The notes beneath the pieces are model-generated. The model searched no databases and was not told the DNA's origin. It saw nothing but the letters and a program-made list of their open reading frames with translations. A program made the position numbers and the translations under genes. A DNA stretch of 64,000 bases from Rheinheimera sp. (GTDB lineage: Bacteria; Pseudomonadota; Gammaproteobacteria; Enterobacterales; Alteromonadaceae): assembly GCF_030690345.1 (NCBI RefSeq), contig NZ_JAUYGV010000006.1:1272012-1336011 (forward strand), read 5' to 3'. Position 1 is the first letter of the stretch. The number at the start of each line of letters is the position of its first letter. Of the stretch, positions 1 through 9,465 are shown piece by piece.

Positions 1-385
1 TTAGCGGTGGCGGGCCGCCGGTATGTACACCGCTGCCGCGCAGTGTGTCCATAAAATCCCGCATCGTCAGCTTTTGTTTAATGGTGTCGGTGCTGTACAG
101 CTCGCCGCGCGGGTTCAACGCATGGCCGCCTTTGGCCAGCACGTCGGCTGCCAGCGGAATATCTGCTGTAACAACTAAATCGCCGGCTTCACAGCGGCGC
201 ACTATTTCGTTGTCGGCTTCATCAAAGCCGCTGGATACGGTAATGGCCGAGATAAACTTTGATGGCGGTACGCGGATCGGCTGGTTCGCTACCAGCAGTG
301 TGGCTATCTGTTTGCGCTCGGCGGCGCGAAAAATAATGTCTTTAATCACCACCGGGCAGGCGTCGGCGTCGACGTAAATTTTCAT
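1..385 (-). CDS. yaiI: UPF0178/YaiI family protein (partial)
   Basis: The reading frame starts at an ATG (385-383) and is still open at base 1, so about 128 of the usual ~150 residues are visible. The N-terminus [20 protein letters not shown] and the later segment [12 protein letters not shown] are typical of the YaiI/YqxD (DUF188) family, whose biochemical role is not established; the DADACP stretch suggests a PIN-like nuclease fold, which is family knowledge and not shown here. It lies 2 nt after the aceK stop codon, so the two genes are almost certainly one transcript. The missing C-terminus is caused by the window edge, not by a mutation. Confidence 0.9.
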   Translation of the reverse strand, partial: MKIYVDADACPVVIKDIIFRAAERKQIATLLVANQPIRVPPSKFISAITVSSGFDEADNEIVRRCEAGDLVVTADIPLAADVLAKGGHALNPRGELYSTDTIKQKLTMRDFMDTLRGSGVHTGGPPPL

Positions 386-387
386 CG

Positions 388-2127
388 TTAAGCGCTCTCG
401 TCGTTATAAAAATGATAGAAGCGCATGCTGTCGGGGTAGGGGAAAATATCTTCTACCACGCCATTGCGGATATTTTGTTGCTTCTGCCGCCAATAGGCTG
501 CATCTAACAACTCGGGGTGTTTGCTAAACAGCAACTCGCGGATTTGCGGCTGCGGCGTCACAAAGGTGGCCATCTGCTCGGGGAAGACATCGCCCGGCGC
601 GGCGCACACTGTGCCTTCAGCAAACAGCGCATCTTCGTAGTTGTCGGTTTTCGGAAAGCTTCTGAAATTCACATCCAGCATATACTGTACTTCGTCGTAG
701 TCATAAAACACCACGCGTTTGTGCCGTGTTACACCAAAGTTTTTCAGCAGCATATCACCCGGGAAAATATTGGCGGCCAGCATCTGTTTAATCGCCTGGC
801 CGTAGTCGTCCATAATATGGCTCTTCTCCGCCAGCGAGGCGGTTTCCAGATAGATATTCAGCGGGATCATCCGCCGTTCAATATACAGGTGTTTAATTAC
901 CACCAGCTCATCTTCAAAGCTGAGTGAATCGCCGATAACCTGCTGCAACTCTTCGAGTAATTCAGCCGAAAAACGGTTCTTCGGCAAGGCGACATAAGAG
1001 TATTCCAGCGTATCGGCCATGCGGCCAACCCGGTCATGTTTTTTTACCAGCAGGTAGCGCGCTTTTACCGTGTCGCGGCCAAATTCTTTGCTGGGAGCAA
1101 ACTTGTCGCGGATCACTTTAAACACATAAGGGAAAGAGGGCAGGGTAAACACCATCATCACCATGCCGCGAATACCCGGCGCGGCAACAAATTGATCATT
1201 GCTCTTATCCAGGTGGCTTAACAGCTCGCGGTAAAATTCGGTTTTGCCCTGTTTGTGCAAGCCGATGCTGGCATACAGTTCGGCCAGAGTTTTATGCGGC
1301 AGCAGCTCGCGTAAAAAATGCACCAGCGCCGAGGGTACCTGGCTTGCCACCATAAAATAAGCGCGCGAGAAGCCGAAAATAATCGTCATCTGCTTGGCGT
1401 CGGTTACCAGGGTGTCGATATACAGGCCGGCGCCTTCGCGGTGCAGCAGCGGAATAATAAACGGCTGTTGGCCATCCGGCGTTACCGCGCGGCCAACAAT
1501 ATAAGCGGCTTTATTGCGGTAAAACACTGACCTTAAAATATCAAAACGAATTTGGTACACCGGATGGCGGCCGTGGCTGGACTGCGCCATAAAGCTTTTT
1601 ACAATCAGGCGTATATCACGGTCGAGGTTAATAAAGGGCGTAATAAAACCAAAGCCGGAGACAATATTACGGATAGTTTGCTTTAAGCCATCCTGGGCCG
1701 GGAAGTAGCTGTCATACACCGATGCCACCGGTGCGGGTAAGTGCTGTTTGCTTAGCGTCGACTCAACAAAAATATTCTTATTGTGAAAATACTTGCGCTC
1801 AAATAATTGGCAAAACACTGAGTTATAAAAGGTTTCTGCCAGCTCTGCCTGGGGGTGAAACGCCAGAAATTCCATATAGTGCTGCTTTACCTGCTGCCAC
1901 AGTGTTTCGTTTAAGCACTGTGCCGGCAACTCAGTGGCCAGATGGGCAATGGCTTCGGTAACACGCTGATCGTAAAACGAAATGCGATCTGAGCTGTCCT
2001 GCTGAAAGGCACGCCAGTCGGCCAGCTCAAAACGTTGTTTCGCTTTGGCGGTAATAGCCTGGAATAAACTGAAGTGGCGGCGAAAGCCTTTTAAGATAAT
2101 TTCAGCAATTTGTTTGGCTTGACTCAT
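388..2127 (-). CDS. aceK: Isocitrate dehydrogenase kinase/phosphatase AceK
   Basis: At 579 aa this is the usual length for AceK, the cytoplasmic enzyme that phosphorylates and dephosphorylates isocitrate dehydrogenase and so sets the flux between the TCA cycle and the glyoxylate shunt. The ATP-binding stretch [12 protein letters not shown] is near residues 316-327 and the conserved lysine of YVFKVIRD is at about 337. The start is supported by AGGAG 8 nt upstream of the ATG. Unlike the enterobacterial aceBAK operon there is no aceA or aceB here; its neighbour is yaiI, 2 nt downstream. A promoter must lie in 2128-2250, shared divergently with the porin gene. Confidence 0.97.
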   Translation of the reverse strand: MSQAKQIAEIILKGFRRHFSLFQAITAKAKQRFELADWRAFQQDSSDRISFYDQRVTEAIAHLATELPAQCLNETLWQQVKQHYMEFLAFHPQAELAETFYNSVFCQLFERKYFHNKNIFVESTLSKQHLPAPVASVYDSYFPAQDGLKQTIRNIVSGFGFITPFINLDRDIRLIVKSFMAQSSHGRHPVYQIRFDILRSVFYRNKAAYIVGRAVTPDGQQPFIIPLLHREGAGLYIDTLVTDAKQMTIIFGFSRAYFMVASQVPSALVHFLRELLPHKTLAELYASIGLHKQGKTEFYRELLSHLDKSNDQFVAAPGIRGMVMMVFTLPSFPYVFKVIRDKFAPSKEFGRDTVKARYLLVKKHDRVGRMADTLEYSYVALPKNRFSAELLEELQQVIGDSLSFEDELVVIKHLYIERRMIPLNIYLETASLAEKSHIMDDYGQAIKQMLAANIFPGDMLLKNFGVTRHKRVVFYDYDEVQYMLDVNFRSFPKTDNYEDALFAEGTVCAAPGDVFPEQMATFVTPQPQIRELLFSKHPELLDAAYWRQKQQNIRNGVVEDIFPYPDSMRFYHFYNDESA

Positions 2128-2265
2128 AAGGCTCCTTTTTTGCTGTCTGCCGTAAGGCGCAACATGACGTTAATCTGAGAATAAATCCAGCGAAAATAAT
2201 ACTTTTTTTCTGCCTTGTCCTATGTTTAACCGGTAGTCAGAACAATAAGCATGAGAGGGATGAAT

Positions 2266-3351
2266 ATGAAAGCATCTGTATTATGTAGTGCAGTGACCCT
2301 GGCCATGATGCTCAGTCCGGCATGGGCTGAAGTCAAAATGTCCGGGTTTGCCACCATAGCCGGTGGCAGAGTGTTAAGCGGTGATGGTGTGGCAGAGTTT
2401 GGTTTACCGCCAACTTTTCTGGCGAATTATCCTCAGGTTGGCGTGTATGAAGAGGAGTGGTCATTTAAACCCGATAGCCGTATCGGTCTGCAGCTGTCGG
2501 CCGACCTGTTGGAGGGGTTGTCTGTTACCGGGCAAATTGTCGCGCGTGGTGCGGATGACTTTGATGCTACATTTGAATGGGCTTATATTTCCTATCAGCT
2601 TAACGATACCTGGACCATACAAGCAGGTAAAAAACGCTTACCGTTGTATTATTACTCAGACTTCTTCGATGTCGGTTTTGCCTACCTGTGGCTGCGGCCA
2701 CCGGCAGATAATTACACCTGGCAGATTTTTAACTACACCGGCATAAACGCGCTGTTTAATACGCAGCTGGGCAGTTGGGATGTCAGCGGCAATATATACA
2801 CCGGCCGTGAGGATGATAAAGAAAACAAACTGTTATCTCAGTTTTTCGGTACCAATCCGATCCGGGAAATTTGGAAAGATATTGTCGGTGGCGTGATCAG
2901 CTTTAACCGCGATTGGCTGGATATCCGTCTGACTTATATGACATATATTAACGAGCGTTATCGTACCGTAAATGGTGTAACCGAGCGGGTAGATTGGGAT
3001 GGAGAGCTGGAGCGACGCGGCAAATTTGCCGGTATTTCGGTGAATATAGATTACAACAACCTGGTATTGCTGTCAGAGCTGAATCAACTTGATCTGGACG
3101 GCGGTAAGTTTGATACCTATATGGTGTCGTTGGGTTATCGCTTTAACACTGTCACACCCTATATCTCTTATGCGGATTTTGATAGCGACGGCGAAGTACA
3201 TAACACCACCAGCGTTGGCTTTCGCTATGATTTTCATAACTCAGCTGCCTTTAAATTGCAGTACGACGATGTTGAAGATAAAGGTTTTGATGGCCTGATG
3301 GTGGCAGGTGACAGCAAGTCCGTCACCTTTGGCGTAGATCTGGTGTTTTAG
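2266..3351 (+). CDS. Porin-like outer membrane beta-barrel protein
   Basis: About 361 aa with a clear signal peptide (KASVLCSAVTLAMMLSPAWA, then EVKMSGF) followed by alternating strand-like segments (ISYQLNDTWTIQAGKKRL, VGFRYDFHNSAAFKLQYDD) and a terminal phenylalanine (GVDLVF), the signature of an outer-membrane barrel inserted by BAM. In-frame ATGs exist at 2251, 2260 and 2266; I chose 2266 because GAGAGGG lies 6 nt before it and the signal peptide then starts normally with MK. It is followed after 8 nt by a small PstS-like periplasmic protein, so the pair probably serves uptake or sensing of one solute, possibly phosphate or another oxyanion. The substrate is not visible in the sequence. 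Confidence 0.85.
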   Translation: MKASVLCSAVTLAMMLSPAWAEVKMSGFATIAGGRVLSGDGVAEFGLPPTFLANYPQVGVYEEEWSFKPDSRIGLQLSADLLEGLSVTGQIVARGADDFDATFEWAYISYQLNDTWTIQAGKKRLPLYYYSDFFDVGFAYLWLRPPADNYTWQIFNYTGINALFNTQLGSWDVSGNIYTGREDDKENKLLSQFFGTNPIREIWKDIVGGVISFNRDWLDIRLTYMTYINERYRTVNGVTERVDWDGELERRGKFAGISVNIDYNNLVLLSELNQLDLDGGKFDTYMVSLGYRFNTVTPYISYADFDSDGEVHNTTSVGFRYDFHNSAAFKLQYDDVEDKGFDGLMVAGDSKSVTFGVDLVF

Positions 3352-3359
3352 GAGACGGT

Positions 3360-3770
3360 ATGAAAAAAATATTAGTTGTCGGCAGTTTACTGCTGCCCTT
3401 AGCGGTCAACGCTGCGATTGCCGTAGTAGTGCATCCATCAAATCAAGCCAGTCTGACGCAGGAAGATTTAGTCCGGCTTTATACCGGCAAGCTAAGCGCT
3501 TTCCCTAATGGCTCTTCTGCTGTGCCGGTAAATCTGGCTGACTCGGCTGCGCTGCGTTCAGAGTTTGATCAGAAGGCGTTAGGACGCTCATCCAGCCAGG
3601 TAAAGGCATTTTGGTCAAAGCTGGTGTTTACCGGTAAAGGCACACCGCCTAAAGAAGTGTCATCAGACAATGAGGTGCTGACGCTGGTAGCCAATAACCC
3701 GAATATTATTGGCTATGTGGAGGCTGGCGCCGTTACGCCGGATGTAAAAGTGATTTTGACCATAGAGTAA
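3360..3770 (+). CDS. Small PstS-like periplasmic substrate-binding protein
   Basis: 136 aa with signal peptide (KKILVVGSLLLPLAVNAA) and then a PBP-like domain: IAVVVHPSNQASLTQEDLVRLYTGK and FWSKLVFTGKG...NNPNIIGYVEAG match the phosphate-ABC substrate-binding-like family (single-lobe PstS relatives). It is much shorter than true PstS (about 320 aa) and no PstCAB genes are nearby, so a role in a conventional ABC importer is doubtful. An AGGAG sits just before the ATG and overlaps the end of the porin gene, which shows the two are co-transcribed. The unit ends at the hairpin at 3776. Function unknown beyond ligand binding. Confidence 0.8.
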   Translation: MKKILVVGSLLLPLAVNAAIAVVVHPSNQASLTQEDLVRLYTGKLSAFPNGSSAVPVNLADSAALRSEFDQKALGRSSSQVKAFWSKLVFTGKGTPPKEVSSDNEVLTLVANNPNIIGYVEAGAVTPDVKVILTIE

Positions 3771-3775
3771 ATCAA

Positions 3776-3801
3776 CCGGGCCGCTACAGCGGCCCGGTTT
3801 T
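3776..3801 (+). terminator. Rho-independent terminator after the porin/PstS-like unit
   Basis: A perfect 9-bp GC-rich stem (CCGGGCCGC / GCGGCCCGG) with TACA loop is followed by TTTTAT. It closes the + strand unit and also lies between convergent genes, so it may serve the carrier gene on the other strand. Confidence 0.9.
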
Positions 3802-3808
3802 ATAGTGT

Positions 3809-5221
3809 TTAACCACTAATGGCAGTAACGGGCTGCACGCTGTCGCCATAGTCGAATACTACTGCCAGCACTAAGACTACAGCTGATGCCAGCATTAACT
3901 TTAACAGCAGTGGCGCACAAAAGCGGAACCAGTGGCCATAAGGGATACCGGCAATACCAATAATGCCCATTAATACTGCATTGGTGGGAATGATCATATT
4001 GGAGAAGCCATCACCAAACTGATACGCCAGTACCGCAACCTGGCGCGGGATCTCCAGCAAGTCGCTCAGCGGTACCATTAACGGCATAGTGACATAAGCC
4101 TGGCCACTGCCGGAGGGAATAAAAAAGTTCAGCAGGGTCTGAATAATCAGCATACCCACAGCCGCCGCTTCAGCACCAACATAAGACAACGGCAGCGACA
4201 TGCCATGTACCAGCGAATGCAGAATTTGGCCATCTTCCATAATCAGAGAAATACCGCGTGCCACGCCAATCAGCATCGCTGTAGTGGTCAGCTCCATAGC
4301 GCCGTCAATAAACTTTTGCGCGGCAGTATCGGCAGAAATACGGCCAACCACTGCAGTAAACAGGCCCCAGGCAACAAAGCAGGCGCTTAGTTCATACAAG
4401 TACCAGCCATGAACCCGAATACCATAGGCTACCACCGCTATGGTGCCGACAAAGCTGGCTAAAATCAGTTTGTGGTTTAGCGCCAGCTGCGGGTAAGTGC
4501 CGGTTTGTTTGTCGCCCAGCGGGCAGGGTAAATCGGCTACCATCGAGTTGGCGGGGTTGGCCAGTACTTTTTTGGCATAGCTCCAGACATGGTGAAAGCC
4601 AATCAGCACAAAGGGAATAAAAATCGCCAACCGCAGTTCAATGCCCGACAGCACCGGCACTTCAGCAATTTGCTGGGCAATAATCACCGTAAAAGGGTTA
4701 ATCGCCGATACGCCATAACCAATGCCGTAACCGGCCACTGTCATGCCCACAGCTGTCATCGCATCCAGCCGCATGGCTTTACACAGCGCAACTAAAATCA
4801 GCACAAAGGGGATATATTCACCGGCGGTGCCGATAGCGCTGGACGCCATGGCAAAACAAAATACCACCATAAAGATCAGCATATGCGGCTTTTCACCAAA
4901 CCGGGTCAGCAAGCGGCCGATAAGCGCGTCAACAGTACCGGTGGCGCGGGCGATAGACAGTACGCCGCCTAAAATCATCACGAAGAAAATCACATCCTGG
5001 GCACTGGCAAAAGCGCGTGGTATGGCCGTTAACAGCTGCCATGGGCTTAAGTACTGGCGCTGTTCTACCAAAGCAAAGGTGCCGGGCACCACGGCAGAGC
5101 GGCCATTGGCCAGGGTTTGGGTTTCAAAGAAGCCTTGCGGCACTATCCAGGTGGCGATCATCGCCAGTACCATCATGCCAAACAACAAAGTAAGGGTGTG
5201 TGGCACTTTAAATCTTGCCAT
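3809..5221 (-). CDS. YfcC/DcuC-type (C4-dicarboxylate anaerobic carrier family) membrane transporter
   Basis: 470 aa, highly hydrophobic throughout, about a dozen membrane segments. It begins with MARFKVPHTLTLLFGMMVLA and contains motifs shared with YfcC-family proteins: SSAIGTAGEYIPF, AGYGIGYGVSAINPFTVIIAQ and FIPSGSGQAYVTMPLM. The family (PF03606) includes DcuC and YfcC; actual substrates of the YfcC branch are poorly defined and may be amino acids or small peptides. It has a paralogue at 34037-35521. It lies downstream of putA on the same strand but is separated from it by a terminator, so it has its own promoter in 5222-5400. GGGAG precedes the ATG at 8 nt. Confidence 0.85.
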   Translation of the reverse strand: MARFKVPHTLTLLFGMMVLAMIATWIVPQGFFETQTLANGRSAVVPGTFALVEQRQYLSPWQLLTAIPRAFASAQDVIFFVMILGGVLSIARATGTVDALIGRLLTRFGEKPHMLIFMVVFCFAMASSAIGTAGEYIPFVLILVALCKAMRLDAMTAVGMTVAGYGIGYGVSAINPFTVIIAQQIAEVPVLSGIELRLAIFIPFVLIGFHHVWSYAKKVLANPANSMVADLPCPLGDKQTGTYPQLALNHKLILASFVGTIAVVAYGIRVHGWYLYELSACFVAWGLFTAVVGRISADTAAQKFIDGAMELTTTAMLIGVARGISLIMEDGQILHSLVHGMSLPLSYVGAEAAAVGMLIIQTLLNFFIPSGSGQAYVTMPLMVPLSDLLEIPRQVAVLAYQFGDGFSNMIIPTNAVLMGIIGIAGIPYGHWFRFCAPLLLKLMLASAVVLVLAVVFDYGDSVQPVTAISG

Positions 5222-5409
5222 GGTTTAAGCTCCCTGTAGTCTCACTTAGTCTGAAAACGACGCGCTTTGCGCGATATTATGATGTTTAAAAACTGGGGGA
5301 GTCTACCCTAACAGCAGCGGCATCACAAACCCGGCGCTGGTCTGAGTATGCTAAGTAGATCAGCCGAAGCCGGCTTAAACCGGGCTTAAACCAGATTGGG
5401 TTGGCAGAT

Positions 5410-5437
5410 AAAAAAAGCCGGGCTGTACCCGGCTTTT
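5410..5437 (-). terminator. Rho-independent terminator of putA
   Basis: Stem AAAAGCCGGG / CCCGGCTTTT (5413-5422 and 5428-5437) with a 5-nt loop; on the minus strand it is followed by a run of seven T. It begins 24 nt after the putA stop. Confidence 0.92.
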
Positions 5438-5461
5438 ATGTTTTGGCTTATCGCCGGCAGC

Positions 5462-8400
5462 TTAGTCGTCGTCTTCCACCATCGTCATCAGTGAGGTATT
5501 ACCGCCCGACGCTGTGGTGTCTATACTGATGGTTTTCTCGGTTACCAGGCGTTTAATCAGCGTATCGTAATACTCGGCGCTGATCACCGGCAAAATAGCG
5601 CCGTCGCGCTGCGCCAACTGTTGGCTGAAGTAGCCCAAGCGTGACGAGCGGGCGGCAACCACAGCACCGGCCAGATGCGGATGCGCCAAAATAGCCTGCA
5701 GCTGGTCCGGTTTCGCCACCTGAAACACCCCGGCGGCAACGCCGGTAGAGATAAACTTATCTTTAAACGCCATCGCTTCGGCATAGAACAACTCCGATGC
5801 AACGGTGATCACGGTATTACCGGCTGCCAGCGCGGTAATAATGGAAATGGCCCAGAAGTTAAACGAAGTGCTCTTGTCGGCATAGCACACCACACAACCG
5901 CGCGGCTCTATATGCAGCGTATTTGACTCGCCGGTAGGGCCCGGCAGAGTGGTGGACTTGCGCATGTATTTCTCCAGCCGGTTAAGCTGGGCGCGGGCAT
6001 CGGCCAGTGTTTGGGCTAAGTCATCGGCTAACTCGTCAATAATATCGACAGTGGCTATTTTTGCCAGCAACTGCCGCACCGCCGATACACGATCGTTTAG
6101 TGGCGTGGCGCGCCAGCTTTTTTCATCGCGCAGCGAATTTGCCATCAGCTGCTGTACCTGCGTATCGGCATCCGGGTTATGGTGCAGGTTCAGCTCGTCC
6201 GGACTTAAGTTAGTCATTTGCACATTTTCCGGCGAGGCTTTCTCTTTTACCAGCCGCAGCAAATAGTTCGGCCCGCCGGCTTTAGGCCCGGTGCCGGATA
6301 AGCCACGGCCACCAAAGGGCTGGGCACCAACAATAGCGCCTATCATATTGCGGTTAATGTAGACATTACCGGCGCGTGACATTTTAGCCAGGTAGTTGCA
6401 GCGGTCTTCAATACGCGAGTGAATACCCATGGTCAGGCCATAACCGGTGGCATTAATCTGGTCGATAACCTGATCCAGCTCACTGGCTTTAAAACGGATC
6501 ACATGCACGCAGGGGCCGAATACTTCGCGTTTCAGTAGTGACAAATCGCTGATTTCGTATAACCGCGGCGCAAAGAAGTAAGCGCCGTTCCCGCTGTTAT
6601 CCGGAATATCACTCTGATAATGCAAGGTAGCTTTATCTTTGAGGTACTCAACGTGTTGCTGCAGGTTTTTCAGCGCTTTTTCATCAATTACCGGGCCTAT
6701 ATCAGTGCTAAGCCATGCCGGGTCGCCCACATGCAGCTGCTGCAATGCGCCTTTGAGCATTTCGATAATGCCATCGGCGACATCGTGCTGAATAAACAGC
6801 ACCCGAAGCGCCGAGCAGCGCTGGCCGGCACTTTGAAAGCCCGAGCTGATAACATCATCTACCACTTGCTCCGGCAGAGCGGTGGAGTCGACAATCATGC
6901 AGTTTTGGCCACCGGTTTCGGCAATCAGCGGTACCTGAATATCATTACGTTCAGCCAGGGTGCGTGAGATCAGGCTGCCGGTTTCGGTTGAACCGGTAAA
7001 CATTACTGCCTGAATGCGCGCATCCGGCACTATGGTTTTACCCACGTCGCTGCCACGGGCAATCACCGCTTGTACCACGTGCTCCGGTAAGCCGACGCTA
7101 TGCATCAGTTCAATGGCACGCAGCGCAATCAGGCTGGTTTGCTCGGCCGGTTTGGCAATAACGCTATTGCCGGTAACAATAGCGGCGGCTACCTGACCTA
7201 AAAATATCGCCAGCGGAAAATTCCACGGGCTGATACACAGCACCACGCCGCGTGGCTCAAAGCGCTCATCTTTTGCCAGCTCTTCGGCCCGTGCGGCGTA
7301 ATAGCGGCAAAAATCGACCGCTTCGCGTACTTCGTCGATACCGTCTTGCGCCACCTTGCCGGCTTCTTTAATACAAATGGCCACCAGCTCATCGTGATGG
7401 CGCTCGATAATATCGGCGACGCGGCGCAATAAGTTGGCGCGATCCGCCACCGCGGTTTGTGACCAGCTGCTAAAGGCGTTATCGGCATTGGCCAGCAGTT
7501 GCTGCATCTGCTCGCTGTTGTGCAAAGTAACGTGGCCGATAATCTCCTGCAAATTGGCCGGGTTTTTTACCGCTATAGCGCCGTCCGGCACCTGGTCCGC
7601 TTGTAGTAAGTGCCCGGCAAACCAGTTATCCAGGTTAGCTTTAAACGGCGTCAGGCTGTTAACGTCGGTTAAATCCAGGCCTTTGGAATTAGCGCGCTCG
7701 CTGCCGTATAAATCCAGCGGCAGCTTTATTTGCGTATTGTACTTGTTACGCAGGCTTTGCAGGGTTTCTACCGGGTCTGGCAGTAAGGCTTCTACCGGCT
7801 GGCTGGTATCCACTATGGCATTAACAAAGGACGAGTTAGCACCGTTTTCCAGCAGACGCCGCACTAAATAGGCCAGCAGGTTTTCATGTTCGCCCACCGG
7901 CGCATAGACGCGGCACTGGATTTTCTCACTGCTGACAATCTGATCAAATAACGACTCGCCCATGCCGTGCAGGCGCTGAAACTCAAAGCCGCTGTTATTG
8001 CCTTTGGCCACTTCTAAAATAGTGGCGGCGGTGTAGGCGTTGTGGGTAGCAAACTGCGGGTACAATACATCGCGCGCTTCCAGCAGCTTAATCGCACAGG
8101 CTTTGTAAGACACATCGGTAGAGGCTTTGCGGGTAAATACCGGATAGTGATCCAGGCCCTTTTGCTGGGTGGTTTTAATTTCGGTGTCCCAGTAAGCGCC
8201 TTTTACCAGCCGCACCATCAGTTTGCGGTTAACTTTACGGGCCAACTGTGTCAGCCATTCAATCACGAAAATAGCGCGCTTCTGATACGCCTGCACCGCC
8301 AGGCCAAAACCGGCCCAATCGCCCAGCTCGTCGTCACAGAAGATGGCTTCAATAATATCCAGTGAAATATCTAAGCGATCGGCTTCTTCGGCATCAACGG

Positions 8401-9265
8401 TAAAGCCGATATCATAGCTTTTGGCTACCAGTACCAGTGCTTTTAGCTTAGGCAGCAACTCGCTCATTACCCGTTCGCGGTGGCTGAACTCATAGCGCGG
8501 ATGAATAGCAGATAACTTTACCGAAATGCCGGGGCTTTTTACCGGGCCGCGGCCTTTAGCGGCTTTGCCGATGGCATGAATAGCGGTTAAGTAGCTTTGG
8601 TAGTAGCGCTCTGCATCGGCCATGGTGCGGGCACCTTCGCCCAGCATATCGTAGGAGTATACGTAGCCTTTTTTCTCGGTATCAAAGGCTCGCTCGATAG
8701 CTTCGTCAATGTCGCGGCCCATCACAAACTGCTTGCCCATAATTTTCATGGCAAAGTTAACTGACTTGCGGATCACCGGCTCGCCCAAGCGGCCAAGGGT
8801 TTTTTTCAGCACGCCAAATTGCTGCGCTTTGGTTTTATCGTTGTAGTTCACCATCTTGCCGGTAACTAACAAACCCCAGGATGAGGCATTAACAAACAGC
8901 GAGTCGCTGCTGCCTAAATGCGAGCTCCAGTCGCCTTTGGCCAACTTGTCGCGAATAAGCGCTTCCTGGGTGCTTTTATCCGGCACCCTCAGCAGAGCTT
9001 CGGCCAGACACATCAGTACTACGCCTTCTTCGCTGGACAAGGAAAACTCATTTAACAGTGCATCAATGCCACCCTGGCCGTCCTGATCTTTACGAATGGT
9101 ATGCACAATTTGCCGCGCCCGCTCCCAGGCCCGGCTGCGGGCTTTAACGCCCACCTCTGCCAGCGGTAACAGATGGTCAATGGCGGCATTTTCGTCAATA
9201 CGGTAGTAGTTACGGATCTTTTGTCGCAGTGGGCAACGGGTGGTCAAATCAGCATCAAATAACAT
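5462..9265 (-). CDS. putA: Bifunctional proline dehydrogenase / L-glutamate gamma-semialdehyde dehydrogenase PutA
   Basis: 1267 aa. Oxidises proline to glutamate: an FAD-dependent proline dehydrogenase domain (about residues 140-490, with RLVKGAYWDTEIK near 355 and FATHNAYTAA) followed by an NAD-dependent aldehyde dehydrogenase domain (about 560-1020, with VLCISPWNFPLAIFLGQ, ETGGQNCMIVD and the nucleophile cysteine in SAGQRCSALR near 816) and a C-terminal ALDH-like domain (about 1090-1260). The protein begins MLFDADLTTRCPLRQKIRNYY, so the ribbon-helix-helix DNA-binding domain found at the start of enterobacterial PutA is absent; this form should not repress its own gene. It is monocistronic, with a 200-nt upstream gap and its own terminator. 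Confidence 0.97.
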   Translation of the reverse strand: MLFDADLTTRCPLRQKIRNYYRIDENAAIDHLLPLAEVGVKARSRAWERARQIVHTIRKDQDGQGGIDALLNEFSLSSEEGVVLMCLAEALLRVPDKSTQEALIRDKLAKGDWSSHLGSSDSLFVNASSWGLLVTGKMVNYNDKTKAQQFGVLKKTLGRLGEPVIRKSVNFAMKIMGKQFVMGRDIDEAIERAFDTEKKGYVYSYDMLGEGARTMADAERYYQSYLTAIHAIGKAAKGRGPVKSPGISVKLSAIHPRYEFSHRERVMSELLPKLKALVLVAKSYDIGFTVDAEEADRLDISLDIIEAIFCDDELGDWAGFGLAVQAYQKRAIFVIEWLTQLARKVNRKLMVRLVKGAYWDTEIKTTQQKGLDHYPVFTRKASTDVSYKACAIKLLEARDVLYPQFATHNAYTAATILEVAKGNNSGFEFQRLHGMGESLFDQIVSSEKIQCRVYAPVGEHENLLAYLVRRLLENGANSSFVNAIVDTSQPVEALLPDPVETLQSLRNKYNTQIKLPLDLYGSERANSKGLDLTDVNSLTPFKANLDNWFAGHLLQADQVPDGAIAVKNPANLQEIIGHVTLHNSEQMQQLLANADNAFSSWSQTAVADRANLLRRVADIIERHHDELVAICIKEAGKVAQDGIDEVREAVDFCRYYAARAEELAKDERFEPRGVVLCISPWNFPLAIFLGQVAAAIVTGNSVIAKPAEQTSLIALRAIELMHSVGLPEHVVQAVIARGSDVGKTIVPDARIQAVMFTGSTETGSLISRTLAERNDIQVPLIAETGGQNCMIVDSTALPEQVVDDVISSGFQSAGQRCSALRVLFIQHDVADGIIEMLKGALQQLHVGDPAWLSTDIGPVIDEKALKNLQQHVEYLKDKATLHYQSDIPDNSGNGAYFFAPRLYEISDLSLLKREVFGPCVHVIRFKASELDQVIDQINATGYGLTMGIHSRIEDRCNYLAKMSRAGNVYINRNMIGAIVGAQPFGGRGLSGTGPKAGGPNYLLRLVKEKASPENVQMTNLSPDELNLHHNPDADTQVQQLMANSLRDEKSWRATPLNDRVSAVRQLLAKIATVDIIDELADDLAQTLADARAQLNRLEKYMRKSTTLPGPTGESNTLHIEPRGCVVCYADKSTSFNFWAISIITALAAGNTVITVASELFYAEAMAFKDKFISTGVAAGVFQVAKPDQLQAILAHPHLAGAVVAARSSRLGYFSQQLAQRDGAILPVISAEYYDTLIKRLVTEKTISIDTTASGGNTSLMTMVEDDD

Positions 9266-9465
9266 AAGTCAGCCTTTAGCGGGGGCGCAGTGCCGTGATA
9301 ACAGTTGCGCCGGGTGAGCATTAATTACTCTGCGCATACTAAAGAAAATAGCGCAAAATAGGCTAGGGTATTTTGGCTTAAAAACCATAATTCACATGGC
9401 TTATGTGTATTTTTGCAGTATAAAGTTCTGAATATTTGCAATAGGGCCGGCTTTTGTTGCTGCAT
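9266..9465. other. Intergenic region upstream of putA
   Basis: 200 nt without a convincing ORF, presumed to hold the putA promoter (minus strand) and the end of the RDD-gene transcript. It is AT-rich between 9330 and 9440. I see no clear terminator hairpin and cannot assign the promoter elements with confidence. Confidence 0.5.

Noticed and set aside
4743..5228. 161-aa open frame on the + strand inside the YfcC-type carrier gene
   Set aside because: It lies antisense to a well-supported membrane protein, has no RBS and its translation has no protein-like composition; a shadow frame.
3809..9265. putA and the YfcC-type carrier as one proline uptake operon
   Set aside because: A strong minus-strand terminator (5410-5437) lies between them, and the carrier is not a PutP-type proline symporter.
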